NCBI GenBank assembly: GCA_025558095.1
Contig: JAIVFI010000017.1
Location: 248,001-312,000 of the forward strand
Length of the DNA stretch: 64,000 nt
Reading direction: 5' to 3'
Origin: Hyaloraphidium curvatum
Taxonomy: Eukaryota > Monoblepharomycota > Hyaloraphidiomycetes > Hyaloraphidiales > Hyaloraphidiaceae
Below the pieces are notes generated by a model, which was not told where the DNA came from, searched no databases, and saw only the letters and a list, made by a program, of their open reading frames with translations. This document shows positions 1 through 10,105 of the stretch, in pieces; position 1 is the stretch's first letter; every line of letters begins with the position of its first letter. The position numbers and the translations under genes were made by a program.

Positions 1-960
1 GGATCTATCCGAGGGCCGTCCAGTGAGTTCGACGCGGGAGAGGATGGGCAACGGGCTTTGACCGGGATGGGCAGCCTTTCGTACCAGAACATGTTCCTCT
101 CTTGCGTCATGGCTTTTGCAGTATGCTGCTGGCGAGCATCGTTCGTCACCGACGTGCAGTACATGCTTCCGTTGCTGGAGTTTGGTGCCTACTTTTACAT
201 CGCACTGGGTAGGTCCCGCATGCCGCCCGATCTCGAAGCCACGACGCTCACTCCGTTGCCGCGCACGCCGCTCAGTCGTCACCCTGTGGCTCTACACCTT
301 TGGTTTCGCGAAGACCCTCCCGCCTCCCGACCAGAGCATCTCCCTGGCCCCGTACGACGGCCTCGGCATGGTGTTCTCCTCCCTCTACGTCACCGTCCTC
401 GCCCTCCTTACGACCTTGCTCCGCTTCCCCAACCCCCCTCTCTCCCTCGTCCGCTCCCTCCCCTCGCTCCCCTCCTTCTTCGCAACCTACCCGCGCCGCC
501 TGCTGTCCGGACGCCCCCTCTTCCCGCGGCTCTTCGGCCTCGGCGTCGTGCTGCTCATCTTCGTCCCCGTCGTGGGGTACCTCCTGGGGCCCGCGGCACC
601 GGGCTACCGCTGGTTCCCGTACGGCCACCCGGAGGAGTCGGTGATGGCCGCCTTCTTCGCGAGCTTCTCGGTCGTGGCCGCCAAGGCCGTGCCGGACCTG
701 TACGGCGGGTACGTGCTCTTTGCCGAGTTCTGGGCCGCCATGGTGGGTTCCCCGGCGAAGCCACGCGCCCGATCGTGACCGTCCGCGGCGCCAAGGGGTT
801 CTTGCACGGGTTCGCGATGTCGCTGGACTCGATCAACGCGACGCAGGGCAACTCGGGATGGGAACACGTCATGGTCGGCGACGTCCTGCTCATGTGGGTC
901 GCGCGCCGTACGGTGGACGCCTGCGCGAGAAATAGCATGCTCATCCGCTTCCTGCAGGTG
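1..960 (+). CDS. Multi-pass membrane protein of unknown family (5' truncated, 3' end uncertain)
   Basis: The reading frame is open from the first base, so the gene probably starts before the window. An internal ATG at 67 is the only alternative start. Exon 1 (1-208) encodes a hydrophobic stretch ending near FGAYFYIAL. A 67-nt GT-AG intron (209-275) joins it in frame to 276-742. That exon has several strongly hydrophobic helices, for example around LVTLWLYTFGF, MVFSSLYVTVLALLTTLL and LGVVLLIFVPVVGYLL. A second intron (743-795) is likely, followed by a segment containing GFLHGFAMSLDSINATQG. The frame then stays open into the downstream zinc-finger gene, so I place the end near 960 by loss of protein-like character. 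No family was recognised; a polytopic transporter or receptor is possible. Confidence 0.5.
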
Positions 961-1377
961 GTGCATAGGGCTGGTTCTCTCGGCATACCATCCCGCGATA
1001 GGGAACCTAGCGACGTCGTAAGATGCGGAAGACGATGGGGGTGGGCCCTGGCCAGCGCTTTGGTCTTTGATGCGTATCCCGTTGCTGTATCATCGTTATA
1101 TCCTGGGCTCTGTCTTCTTGAAGAGTTTATTCTCTGCCTTGTTAACTTCCGACCGTTATCACGGCCCGCGCGCGCGGATCCCGGGAGGCAACGCGGCGAC
1201 AGCGGGTCGCCGACATCAGAACGTACTTCAGCAGCCGAATTTGAGCCCCGTTTCGTTCCTTTGCCCTTCGCGAACCCACGAGTCTTCCGGAGCGAGCTGG
1301 ACGGGTCGCGGCAACCAGCGCGCCGGACAAAATCGCGTGCCAAAACCCACTTGTCCGCCGTCCCCCTCCCCGCCGCG
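961..1377. other. Intergenic / 5' region of the zinc-finger gene
   Basis: This stretch stays open in the zinc-finger frame, but the predicted protein is not domain-like and its base composition is more mixed than the flanking coding DNA. It most likely holds the 3' end of the membrane gene plus the promoter and leader of the zinc-finger gene. No terminator or clear core-promoter motif stands out. Confidence 0.35.
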
Positions 1378-2751
1378 ATGCGGTTCATCGACGACGAGGG
1401 CCCGCCCGCGGAGCTCCTTGGGCCGCGGCGCCGCCCCGCCGCGCGCCGGGCGCCGCCGCCGCTGCCGAAGCGCGCGCGGGAAAACGAGCGCGAAGGGGAG
1501 GAAGACGCGGCGCGGGGGGAGAAAAGGGACAATGGCGCGGGCGGTGCGAAGAGGGCGAGGAGGGAGGGCGGCGGCGGGGTGGCGGACGCGCCGCCGGACG
1601 TCGGGGGGATGTCGGACGCGGGGGACGGCGGGCGCGGGTCGGAGCCCTCGTCGGACGCGGCGGACGGCACCGAGGACAGCAGGCCGCCCGACGGCCCCGA
1701 CGGCAACGCCTCGGACGGCTCCGATGCCGGCGGCGGCCGCGTGCGCTGCCAGTGGCCCGGCTGCGTGCAGACGTTCGCGTCGACCAACAAGCGCTCGCGG
1801 CACGCAAAGACCGCGCACGACGCCGAGAGGCCGCACAGGTGCCGCCGCTGCGGCAAGACCTTCGCGCGGACCGGCGCGCTGGCGACCCACGCGGCGGTGC
1901 ACAGGGGCGGCGGCGGCGACCCGCTGGGGTGCCCCGAGGAGGGGTGCGGGAGGCTTTTCCCGGACGCCAACGCGCTGGCGGCGCACGTGCGCGCGCACCG
2001 CGCGGGCATCTCGTTCCCGTGCCCCGTGCCCGGGTGCGGCAAGGTGTTCACGCGCAAGGTGCACCTGGTGCGGCACGAGCGCAACCACGACACCGAGCGG
2101 CCCTTCATGTGCCCGCGCGAGGGCTGCGGCAAGTCGTGGGCCACCGCGGCGGACCTGGCCTCGCACGAGCGCAACCACGGGGAGCGCAGGTTCGCGTGCG
2201 CGTTCGAGGGGTGCGGCAAGGCGTTTCTGGCGCAGTCGCACCTCGCGGCGCACGAGCGGATCCACACGGGCGAGCGGCCCTTCGTCTGCCCCGTCGAGGG
2301 GTGCGGCAAGTCGTTCGTGCAGCAGGGCAACCTCATCACGCACCGGCGGCGGCACACGGGGGAACGGCCCTACGCGTGCCCGATCGAGGGGTGCGGGGAG
2401 GCGTTCGCGGCGTCGAGGGAGCTGGCGCGGCACAAACTCCGGCACGACAACGACCGGCCCTACGTGTGCCCCGAGGAAGGCTGCCCCAAGACCTTCACCA
2501 CGCCCGAGGGCCTGGCGATGCACGCGCGCAAGCACACGGGCGAGCGGCCGTTCGCGTGCGAGCACCCGGGGTGCGGCAAGACGTTCGCGGTCTCGGGGCA
2601 CCTGTCGCGGCACAGGCGCGTGCACACGGGCGAGCGGCCGTACCCGTGCCAGCAGCCGGGGTGCGACAAGTCGTTCTCGCGGGCCGAGAGCCTGGCCGTG
2701 CACATGCGCAGCCACGAGAGGGAGGAGGGGGAGGAGGGGGAGGACGAGTGA
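1378..2751 (+). CDS. C2H2 zinc-finger protein with eleven fingers
   Basis: A 457-aa single-exon protein if it starts at the ATG at 1378. Residues 1-120 are basic then acidic and disordered, with NLS-like Arg/Lys clusters such as GAKRARREGG. From about residue 123 to the end run eleven consecutive C2H2 fingers. Most use the C-x4-C form (CPVEGCGKSF type), separated by TGERP/DTERP-like linkers. The protein ends in a Glu-rich tail. Tandem fingers with these linkers bind DNA or sometimes RNA in the nucleus. The run resembles TFIIIA in finger style, but TFIIIA normally has nine fingers, so I do not assign that name. The same frame continues upstream to the membrane gene. I chose 1378 because the preceding translation does not look like protein. 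Confidence 0.85.
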   Translation: MRFIDDEGPPAELLGPRRRPAARRAPPPLPKRARENEREGEEDAARGEKRDNGAGGAKRARREGGGGVADAPPDVGGMSDAGDGGRGSEPSSDAADGTEDSRPPDGPDGNASDGSDAGGGRVRCQWPGCVQTFASTNKRSRHAKTAHDAERPHRCRRCGKTFARTGALATHAAVHRGGGGDPLGCPEEGCGRLFPDANALAAHVRAHRAGISFPCPVPGCGKVFTRKVHLVRHERNHDTERPFMCPREGCGKSWATAADLASHERNHGERRFACAFEGCGKAFLAQSHLAAHERIHTGERPFVCPVEGCGKSFVQQGNLITHRRRHTGERPYACPIEGCGEAFAASRELARHKLRHDNDRPYVCPEEGCPKTFTTPEGLAMHARKHTGERPFACEHPGCGKTFAVSGHLSRHRRVHTGERPYPCQQPGCDKSFSRAESLAVHMRSHEREEGEEGEDE

Positions 2752-3000
2752 GAACCAGATGAGCGAGGGAGTGCCAACGATCCGACGATACCCGGGGCCG
2801 AGTTCCCTGCCGATCAGATGGATACCCCGTGTACCCTGCGTCTGATGCAATCTTTTGGGCCACCTCATCCGATCGCTCGAGTCCAGGTGCGGGCGGTGAC
2901 GGCGCCGATCACCCGTCGATCGCCAGCCCTCGCCAATCGAGCGATCGCCCAATCTCCGAGGCGGCGCCACACCCACCAGCGGCCCCGCATCTCGTCCTCA

Positions 3001-5428
3001 ATGCCGTCGAGCGACGCGGGCGACCCGTCCGCGGTGTCGTACGGGGAGCGGTTCCGCGTGCGCGGCGGCGGCGCGGTTGTGCTGCCGCTGTCGGCGGGCG
3101 ACCGCATCCGCGTCGTCGACCCCGAGGGGCGCCAGGCCGCCGAGGTCGCCGCGTGGCTGGGCGGCTCCCCTTCGCTGAAGGCGCTGCCGTCGCTGTCGGG
3201 GCTGCCGGCCCGCCCGTCCGCCGCGCTGCCCGCGCTGGCCGCCGACGCCGCCGAGGACGCGCGCGCCGTCGCCGCCGGGCTGAAGCAGAAGGGCATCGAC
3301 GCCGACGCGCCCGCCGACGCATACGCGGCATTCGGCGGCGACTCGCCCGCGGGCGCCGCGGAGCTGTTCGGCCCCGCTGCGGGCGACCTCGTGCTGCTCG
3401 TCGCCGCCCCCGGCACGGACAAAATGGGCCTCGACGACGCGCCCGCGGACAGGTCGCCCGCGACGGAGCTGTACGTGTACGTGCACCGCGCCGCCGGGTC
3501 CGCGGGGAAGCAGCGCGACGCCGCGCCGCCGCCGCCGCTGGCCGAGCCAGTGCTGGACATCCGCGTGGACCGCTCGTCGGCAAAGTCGTACACCGTCAGG
3601 GCCGGCGAGTACATCCAGATCGTCGACATTGCCGGCAGGCAGTGCTCGGACTTTCTGGCGTTCGCGAAGAAGGACCTGGAGGAGGGCAAGGAGCTCGACC
3701 TGGACCCCACCGTGACCCGCACCGTCAACTCGTCGTCCTACCCGGGGCCGGGGCTGTACGCCAAGTACTTTGACAAGAACTTCCGCGCGCTGGTCGAGGT
3801 CGTGCGCGACACGGTCGGGCGGCACGACACGTTCGCGCTGGCCTGCACCCCGAGATGTTCGTCTCCGCCAGCATGCCGTCCTTGCCTCGACGATACTGAT
3901 CTCGTTTTGTCCCACCACGACAGACTACGCCGACATGGGCTACCCCGGCCACCCCAACTGCACCGACAACTTCAACGCCGCGCTGGCCCCCCACGGCATC
4001 GCCCCCCGCAACTCGTGGCAGGCCGTCAACCTCTTCTACAACACCGGCATCGACGCCGCCAACCAGATCTACCTCGATGAGCCGTGGAGCCGCCCGGGGG
4101 ACTACGTCCTCTTCCGCGCCCTCTCGGACCTCGTCTGCGCCTCCTCGGCCTGCCCCGACGACATCGACCCCGCCAACGGGTGGGACCCCTCCGAGATCCA
4201 GGTCCGCGTGTACCCCTCGGCGTGCGACTTCGACCCGGGGGTCGCGCTCCGCGTCACCCCGGACGCGGACCCGGTGCTCACCCGCCGCTCGGGCTTCCAC
4301 CCGCGCACCTCGGCGCTCACGCGGAGCTTCGCAGAGTACCGCGGGTTCTGGCTGCCCACGTGCTTCACCTCGCACGGGCCCGTGGAAGAGTACCACGCGT
4401 GCCGCACGGCCGCGGCCATCATCGACCTCTCGGCCCTGCGCAAGTTCGAGGTGTTCGGTCCCGACGCGCTGCAGCTGATCAACGCGTGCGTCACCCGCGA
4501 CATAAAGAAGCTCGCCATCGGGCAGATCGTGTACACGGCGCTGTGCGTCGAGACGGGGGGGATGCTGGACGACGCGACGGTGTTCCGGCTCGGGGAGGCG
4601 GACTTCCGCGTGGTGTGCGGGGACGAGTACGTGGGCAAGTGGCTGCGCGAAAGGGCGGAGCTGATGGGGCTGCGGGGGGTGTGGGTCAAGAGCTCCACGG
4701 ACAGGGTGCACAACGTGGCGGTGCAGGGACCGAAAAGCAAGCAGATCCTCGCGGCGTGCTTCGAAAAGACCGAGGGCAGGCCCGACGTCTCGGAAATCGG
4801 GTGGTTCAAGTTCACCACCGGCAAGGTCGGCGGCCGCCCCGCCATGGTCAGCCGCACGGGCTACACGGGCGAGTTCGGGTACGAGGTGTGGGCGCACCCG
4901 GCCGACTGCCCCGCGGTGTGGGACGCGCTCTGGGCGGCGGGGCAGCCGCACGGCCTGGTCCCGCTGGGCCTGACGGGCCTGGACGTGCTCCGGATCGAGG
5001 CCGGCCTGGTTTTCTTCGGGTACGAGTTCGACGACCAGGTGGACCCGTACGAGGCCGGCGTGGGGTTCACCGTGCCCCTCGTGAGCAAGGCCGACGACTT
5101 TGTCGGCAAGACCGCGCTGCAGCGGCGCAAGGCCCACCCCAACCGCGTCCTCGTCGGCCTCGAGCTCGAGGGCAATGAGCCCGCGGGCCACGGGGACTGC
5201 GTGCACGCCGCCGGCGCGCGGGCGCAGGTGGGCGTGGTCACGAGCGGGTGCAGGAGCCCCGGGCTGGGGAGGTGCATCGCGCTCGCGAGGGTGGCGGTGG
5301 AGTTTGCGGCGCCGGGGACGAGGCTCGAGGTGGGGAAGCTGGACGGGCACATGAAGAGGATCGGGGCGGCGGTGACCAAGCCCATCTTCTACGATCCGGA
5401 GAAGAAGAAGCCGAGGGGGGTGGAGTGA
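3001..5428 (+). CDS. Fusion protein: DUF1989-type domains plus GcvT-like aminomethyltransferase
   Basis: Two exons (3001-3856, 3924-5428) around a 67-nt intron give 786 aa in one frame. Residues about 10-170 look like a degenerate DUF1989 copy (AGDRIRVVDPEGRQAAEV). Residues about 185-405 are a fuller DUF1989 domain with the conserved Cys segments GRQCSDFLAF and GHPNCTDNF. From about 410 to the end is a folate-binding aminomethyltransferase-type domain (GcvT/YgfZ fold) with RTGYTGEFGYEV and a LGLTGLDVLRIEAG segment near the C-terminus. DUF1989 proteins were once called urea-carboxylase-associated proteins. Bacterial members act as carboxyguanidine deiminase subunits. GcvT domains transfer one-carbon units with tetrahydrofolate. 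The fusion suggests metabolism of a methylated amine or guanidine-like nitrogen compound, which is inference. No targeting peptide is obvious. Confidence 0.85.
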
Positions 5429-6452
5429 TCCGGGGGGGCTCGACGATTTGGATGTGAAGGAGCGATTTGCCAGCGATGCAATAGACCATGCTTTGGAATG
5501 CTGCGCGCGTCAATGCCCTAGGCGATCGGGAGGAGTACCGACGCAACGGGCCCGCTACGTCCCTTGGGAGGAGCTGGACCGTTCCCCTCTGATGCCCTTC
5601 CCGAATCCACGGCTTGCGCGGCCGGCGACGCCGAAGGATGTTTGTCCCTGTGCGAAAAAGGTAATCGCTGGCCCGATCAGATCCGTCGATGGGGTCGAAG
5701 GCGGGGACCGGCGGGGAGTGAGTGGACCCGAAGAACGGGTCCAGGCCGACCCACCGTCCCTGTGCGGTCCTCCCGGACCGGCCGGCGGCGGGGCCCGCTC
5801 CCGGCGGGAAACGAACGGCGTGCATGGAACGCGGAGACCAGCAGCCCGTATGGTAAGAGGGACGGGCCGGCGATGGGTCGGAAGGGCAGCGGGCGGCGGG
5901 AATGGCGGGAGCGGGCTCGGCACGCGGTGGAAGGGCTTCCATTGCCGGAATCCCGGGCAGAACGTCCCGGCAAGGGCCTCGCGGGGCAACGGACGCGTTT
6001 GAGGATCGGCGGATGCGCAGTGGCAGGCAACGAGGGCGTCGGACACGTATCTCGCTCACAGGGACACACATCCGGCGCGGTCTTGGAACCCTTCCTGATG
6101 GCCGCCGGCGCCGGGAGAAGCCGGTCGAGGTGGATGGAGCGCCGCGGGCGCCGGCGGAAGCGACGGCGGGCCGGAATGGCGGTGGGTCGGGGCCGCGAGG
6201 CGGCGGTGGCTGGGGTGGGGAAGGCGTGGGCGGCCGACCTGCCCCGGCGAATCGGGGTCGGCCGGCCCCGGGGCTATCGGCACCGAGCCTGCAGCGTCCT
6301 TGAAGGGGCACGGAGGCCGCCCCGCGGGATCTCTGCCTGGTTCGCAAGTCCCGATCGTCCCCAGCGGGCGTGTGATTGTCCCAGCCCCTCCCCAGCGTCC
6401 CCGTTTTGCCGAAGCCCATCCGCCACCGACGCGTCCCGGGCGCCGACCAGCG
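5429..6452. other. Intergenic region upstream of the glycosyltransferase gene
   Basis: About 1 kb of GC-rich sequence with overlapping ORFs on both strands, whose translations are Arg/Gly/Pro-rich and show no domain. It probably contains the 3' flank of the fusion gene and the promoter and leader of the gene at 6453. I see no repeat, RNA gene or clear small coding gene. Confidence 0.4.
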
Positions 6453-8045
6453 ATGCGGCTCCCGGCGGGACTGCGGTTGCCGCCGTGGACGCGGCGGCCG
6501 CCCGCGTGGGCGGCGCGGCCCGTCATCCGGTGGGCGCTCGTGGCGGCGGCCGGCGCGCTCTTCTTCCTCGCGCACTCGGCGGGGCTGCTGCCGCCGCCGC
6601 CCGCGCTGCTCTCAGCCGGCGGCGCGCCGCCTCTGCTGCACGGCGGCGCGCGCATCGCGTCGGCCGTCGGCCCGCCCGCGCTCGCCGGCGCGCGCTGGAC
6701 AGACCTTTCCCGCACGCTCGCGCCGCCCGGCCGCGGCGAGCAGTTCGAGGCGTTCGACCTCTTTGCCGGCGTGTGCATCGACGTGCCCGACTCGCCCGAG
6801 CCGAAGAACCCCGTGGCCGCGTGGTTCGTCGGCGACGTGCCAAACAGGAGGCGCGCCGAGCGCGCCCTCGCGCGCGCCCTGGGCGGCCCGCGCGAGCCGC
6901 TGCCCGTGCTCCGCGGCGCGGACCCCAGGGCGGCCGGCCGTGCCGCAACGCGCTACCCCGGCCGGACCTACCTCCCAAACTGCCTGTGGTCGACCGTGCC
7001 CGGCGCGGGCCACCTGATGTTCGGCGCCAGCATGGCCATGGAGCTCGGGGAGCGCCCGCCAAAGGGCATGCACGCCCTGGACCGCGTGTCGATGGTCTGG
7101 TGCCCGCTGTGGCGGCGCTGGGAGGGCAAGATCTACTGGGACTTTGCCCGCAACGGCTGGGAGTTTGGCCGCACCGTGCTCGACCTGGTCTTTGCCCGGT
7201 GGCCCGCCGCGGGGCTGATCCCGGACCTGCGCGCCGAGCGCTTCCCCATCATGCGCGGCGTCTCGTGCTTCGACGAGCTCCTCGTCTCCCGGCGCGAGGG
7301 CGTCCTCCTCGCTCGCGCCGACTCGCGGCCCTTCCTGGAACGCCTCGCCGCCGCCGTCCCGGGCCACAACACCACCCTCCTCCCCGACCCCGGCAAGGCC
7401 GCCCGCCGCCTCGACGAGCGCTGCCGCTCGCGGCGCCTCCGCGCGGGCATCTTCCAGCGGCACCAGTTCCACCGCCACGTCAAGCTCAAGGAGCGGCGCT
7501 TCGTCAACCTCGACGACATCATCGGGCTGCTCGCCGACTTCACCTCCTCCCCCGTGGACGTGTTCGACGTGAACCACACCGTCCCCCTCGGGAGCCAGAT
7601 CGACCGCTTCGACGCCTACGACGTCCTCCTGACCCCCGTCGGCAGCCAGATGTCGGGCATGGTGCTGGTCGGCCCGCGCGCGCAGCGCGCGGTGGTCGAG
7701 ATCGGCGCGTGCGTGAGGGACACGTTCTGGAAGGAGAACGGGGACCGCCTGGGGTACCGCGCCTACGTCCTGTCGACGGGCCACGTGCCGGACGTGCCGC
7801 AGCTGGCCGACGCCATGGTCGGCTGCAGGTGGGCCGCGGTGGGGGACAACCCGGGCCCGGCGCTGTTCTGCCCGGCGCGGTGCGAGGTGACGGACGGGGA
7901 CCTGATGGTCAACACGACGCTGCTGCGGGCGCACCTGGAGTGGACGTTCGGGAGGATGTGCGACGAGGGGTGGAGGCCGCCGAGGGCGGCGCCGGACTTT
8001 TCGCGGGTGGGGTGCGCGGCGAACAGGGGGATGTGCGGGTGCTAG
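6453..8045 (+). CDS. Type II membrane glycosyltransferase, GT61/DUF563-like
   Basis: A 530-aa single-exon protein starting at the ATG at 6453. Residues 1-22 are short and basic (cytosolic tail). Residues about 23-45 (VIRWALVAAAGALFFLAHSAG) form a signal anchor, followed by a lumenal stem and catalytic region. Near residues 385-420, DVLLTPVGSQMSGMVLVGP followed by VVEIG matches the 'hydrophobic-G-x-M/L ... vEI' pattern typical of GT61 (DUF563) glycosyltransferases. NHT and NTT give potential N-glycosylation sites. Such enzymes add xylose or GlcNAc to glycans or polysaccharides in the Golgi. The exact donor and acceptor cannot be read from the sequence. The C-terminus is Cys-rich (GCAANRGMCGC). 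No intron is seen. Confidence 0.65.
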   Translation: MRLPAGLRLPPWTRRPPAWAARPVIRWALVAAAGALFFLAHSAGLLPPPPALLSAGGAPPLLHGGARIASAVGPPALAGARWTDLSRTLAPPGRGEQFEAFDLFAGVCIDVPDSPEPKNPVAAWFVGDVPNRRRAERALARALGGPREPLPVLRGADPRAAGRAATRYPGRTYLPNCLWSTVPGAGHLMFGASMAMELGERPPKGMHALDRVSMVWCPLWRRWEGKIYWDFARNGWEFGRTVLDLVFARWPAAGLIPDLRAERFPIMRGVSCFDELLVSRREGVLLARADSRPFLERLAAAVPGHNTTLLPDPGKAARRLDERCRSRRLRAGIFQRHQFHRHVKLKERRFVNLDDIIGLLADFTSSPVDVFDVNHTVPLGSQIDRFDAYDVLLTPVGSQMSGMVLVGPRAQRAVVEIGACVRDTFWKENGDRLGYRAYVLSTGHVPDVPQLADAMVGCRWAAVGDNPGPALFCPARCEVTDGDLMVNTTLLRAHLEWTFGRMCDEGWRPPRAAPDFSRVGCAANRGMCGC

Positions 8046-8423
8046 GCTGCGCCGGGACGGGGACGGGACGGGGGCAACGGGGAGTGAGCGCGGTCGATGG
8101 GGTCGGATGGCTTGTAGGCGGCCGGACCAGCTAGAAAAACGACCGTGCGAAAGCGTGCGTTACACGGCCATGTTCTACTCGGCATTCCACGGCGAACACG
8201 GCGGGGAAGCGGTATCGGCATCAAGCCGTGTAGATAACTGCGCCCGCCCCGACCGGACGACGTGCAGGGCCATCGGATGTTCCGACCGGCCCGATGGTGC
8301 ATCGGATGCGACGGGCTGTCCGTGCCGTGCGCCACTCCGATCAGCAGCGTGCCCTGCGCGGAAGCGTCCAATCCGCCCAAGGCCAGTGCCTCCCGATCGC
8401 TTCCGAATCCGCCCGCCACCGAG
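8046..8423. other. Convergent intergenic region
   Basis: About 380 bp between the stop of the plus-strand glycosyltransferase gene and the stop of the minus-strand membrane gene. It must carry both 3' ends. Nothing else is recognisable in it. Confidence 0.45.
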
Positions 8424-9959
8424 CTACGGCCTCGACGGGCACACGTAATCCATCGTCAGGAACACCCCCAGCCCCCGCAGGATGGACCACAGCGCCACGA
8501 CGAGCGTCAGGATCGTCACCAGCACCGTCCGCACGATGCCGTACGTCACGGGGAACCCGAGCACCTTGGAGCGGTACCGGTCCGTGTCGGTGTAGCTCCG
8601 GAGCACCTCGGCGTCGGCGTCCATCGCGGCCAGCAGCGCGGGGTCCGGTCCCGGGTGGGGGGCGGAGGTGACGAGGCAGCGCCGCAGCTCCCCGAGCTCC
8701 TCCAGGGCGTCGAGGTACAGCTCACGGATGTCGGAGATCTGGGCGTTGGCGGCAGAGACGTTGAGCAGGTCGACGAGGAAGTTGGAAGTCCCAACGTAGA
8801 GCAGGTAGATCGGATACATCGCGGGAAGGCACGAACAGAACACCACGTTGAGCAGGCCCGATACGACCGCCGCCGAGACGCCGATCAGCATCGGAGAGCT
8901 GGCATTGTACTGCGCGGCGGCCTGCCGCCATAGGCACGCGAGGAGCCGGTGCAGCGCCATGTATCCGTCCCGTCCCGGTAGGAACCCTTCCCCGCCTCCA
9001 GATGCGCCTCCAGATGCACATGCAATCCTGTACCGTTCCATGGTGCTTCCTAGAGCGAGCCGCATCGCGCGCCGGTTGACGCGGCGGGAGAGCTGGAGCA
9101 GCGGGATGTTGGTGCTGAAGCGCACGCAGACGATGGGCACGAAGAAAATGAGGTATCCGACAATGAAGAAGACGGTGACGATCGCGGACCACGCGTTGCT
9201 CCACGTGCGGGGCAACGACACCGCGACGATCCAAATCTCCGAGAGAAAAAGCAGTGCCGTCAGCCCGCCCTTCGTGAGCAGTTCCGCGACGCGGGCGAGA
9301 CCTGCTTGCCGGGGCAGCTTCCCGGCGCACCGCGGGCCCGCACAGGAGCAGAGGGGATCCTTGTCCTCGTGTACGAGCAGGACGGGGTCCGTCGGGCCCG
9401 GGAGGGTTCCAACGAGGAGCTGGCTCCAGCGGGCTAGCCTCGCGGCGCCATGGGAGGAAAAATCCCGCGGCGGCGGGGCGGTGACCACCGTTCCGGCCCC
9501 AGCAGCGCGTCGCACGACGCTGAAGGAGCCCTGGTAAGCCGCGAAGAGGGAGGGCACGACGCCCGCCACGGTGCAAAAGAAGACCCAGCCGACCGTGCCA
9601 ACCGCGAGCTGCACGGTCCCGTACGCGTCCCGACCCAGGATCCACGGGACGACGGGCAACGCTGCGGCCGAAAGCCACATCCAGACGTTGCGTAGGATGA
9701 AACTGCGCGCCAACGGCTCGAGGGCGACCTGCAGCCGCACTGTCGCGGCCAGCACGCCCGAGCGGCGCGACAGCGCGCCGACGAAGGCGTCGAAGCCCAG
9801 CGGCGATTCGGCGCGCGCCTCGGCGGCGGGATCGGGCGGCGGCGGGGCGCCGGGCACCCCGGGGGACCACGACACGGGCGCGGGCAGTACCACGAGCCAT
9901 TCCGCGCCGTCGAGCCGAAACGCGGCGGGCGCAGCGTCGATCTTCACGTCGTCCGCCAT
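8424..9959 (-). CDS. Multi-pass membrane protein, orphan family, copy 1
   Basis: An uninterrupted 511-aa reading frame from the ATG at 9959. After a soluble N-terminus of about 85 residues there are several hydrophobic helices (near LSAAALPVVPWIL, GTVGWVFFCTVAGVVPSLFAAY, TALLFLSEIWIVAV, VTVFFIVGYLIFFVPIVCV and a pair before the C-terminus). A cytosolic or lumenal loop carries a Cys cluster (DPLCSCAGPRCAGK). The last helix region YGIVRTVLVTILTLVVALWS is nearly shared with the divergent gene at 10106-11772, as is the end (LGVFLTMDYVCP against LGVFFTMESFCP), so the two are paralogues. The layout loosely recalls 7-8-TM chemoreceptor-like or channel proteins, but I recognise no family. Confidence 0.7.
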   Translation of the reverse strand: MADDVKIDAAPAAFRLDGAEWLVVLPAPVSWSPGVPGAPPPPDPAAEARAESPLGFDAFVGALSRRSGVLAATVRLQVALEPLARSFILRNVWMWLSAAALPVVPWILGRDAYGTVQLAVGTVGWVFFCTVAGVVPSLFAAYQGSFSVVRRAAGAGTVVTAPPPRDFSSHGAARLARWSQLLVGTLPGPTDPVLLVHEDKDPLCSCAGPRCAGKLPRQAGLARVAELLTKGGLTALLFLSEIWIVAVSLPRTWSNAWSAIVTVFFIVGYLIFFVPIVCVRFSTNIPLLQLSRRVNRRAMRLALGSTMERYRIACASGGASGGGEGFLPGRDGYMALHRLLACLWRQAAAQYNASSPMLIGVSAAVVSGLLNVVFCSCLPAMYPIYLLYVGTSNFLVDLLNVSAANAQISDIRELYLDALEELGELRRCLVTSAPHPGPDPALLAAMDADAEVLRSYTDTDRYRSKVLGFPVTYGIVRTVLVTILTLVVALWSILRGLGVFLTMDYVCPSRP

Positions 9960-10105
9960 TGCGGCCAGGTTCTGCGGCGGCGGTGTGGGCGGGCGGGATT
10001 ACGGGATCCGGAGGCAGCCACGCGCCGAGTGCGATCTTCCGCGAGGAAACTTCACTGGCAAGGCGCCTTTGCCGCGATAGGACGAGCTTCTGTCGATCCT
10101 TTACA
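9960..10105. promoter_or_regulatory. Shared divergent promoter region of the membrane paralogues
   Basis: Only 146 bp separate the two start codons of the head-to-head paralogues, so both transcripts must start inside or very near this interval. No TATA element or repeated operator-like motif is evident. Confidence 0.5.

Noticed and set aside
58-2751. One 897-residue reading frame joining the membrane gene to the zinc fingers
   Set aside because: It begins at a TTG, skips the spliced membrane exons, and its middle part lacks protein character. The finger protein has a good ATG at 1378.
555-2976. Long minus-strand frames opposite the zinc-finger gene
   Set aside because: They are GC-skew shadows with Arg/Pro-rich translations and no domains. 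The plus strand carries unmistakable C2H2 fingers.
3725-5350. 541-residue minus-strand frame opposite the GcvT domain
   Set aside because: No motif, and it is fully antisense to a conserved enzyme. It arises from high GC at third codon positions.
5238-6575. Overlapping frames between the fusion gene and the glycosyltransferase
   Set aside because: Translations are low-complexity and disagree between frames. None has a recognisable domain or a good splice structure.
6612-7934. 440-residue minus-strand frame in the glycosyltransferase gene
   Set aside because: Antisense shadow; the plus strand has a signal anchor and GT61-like motifs.
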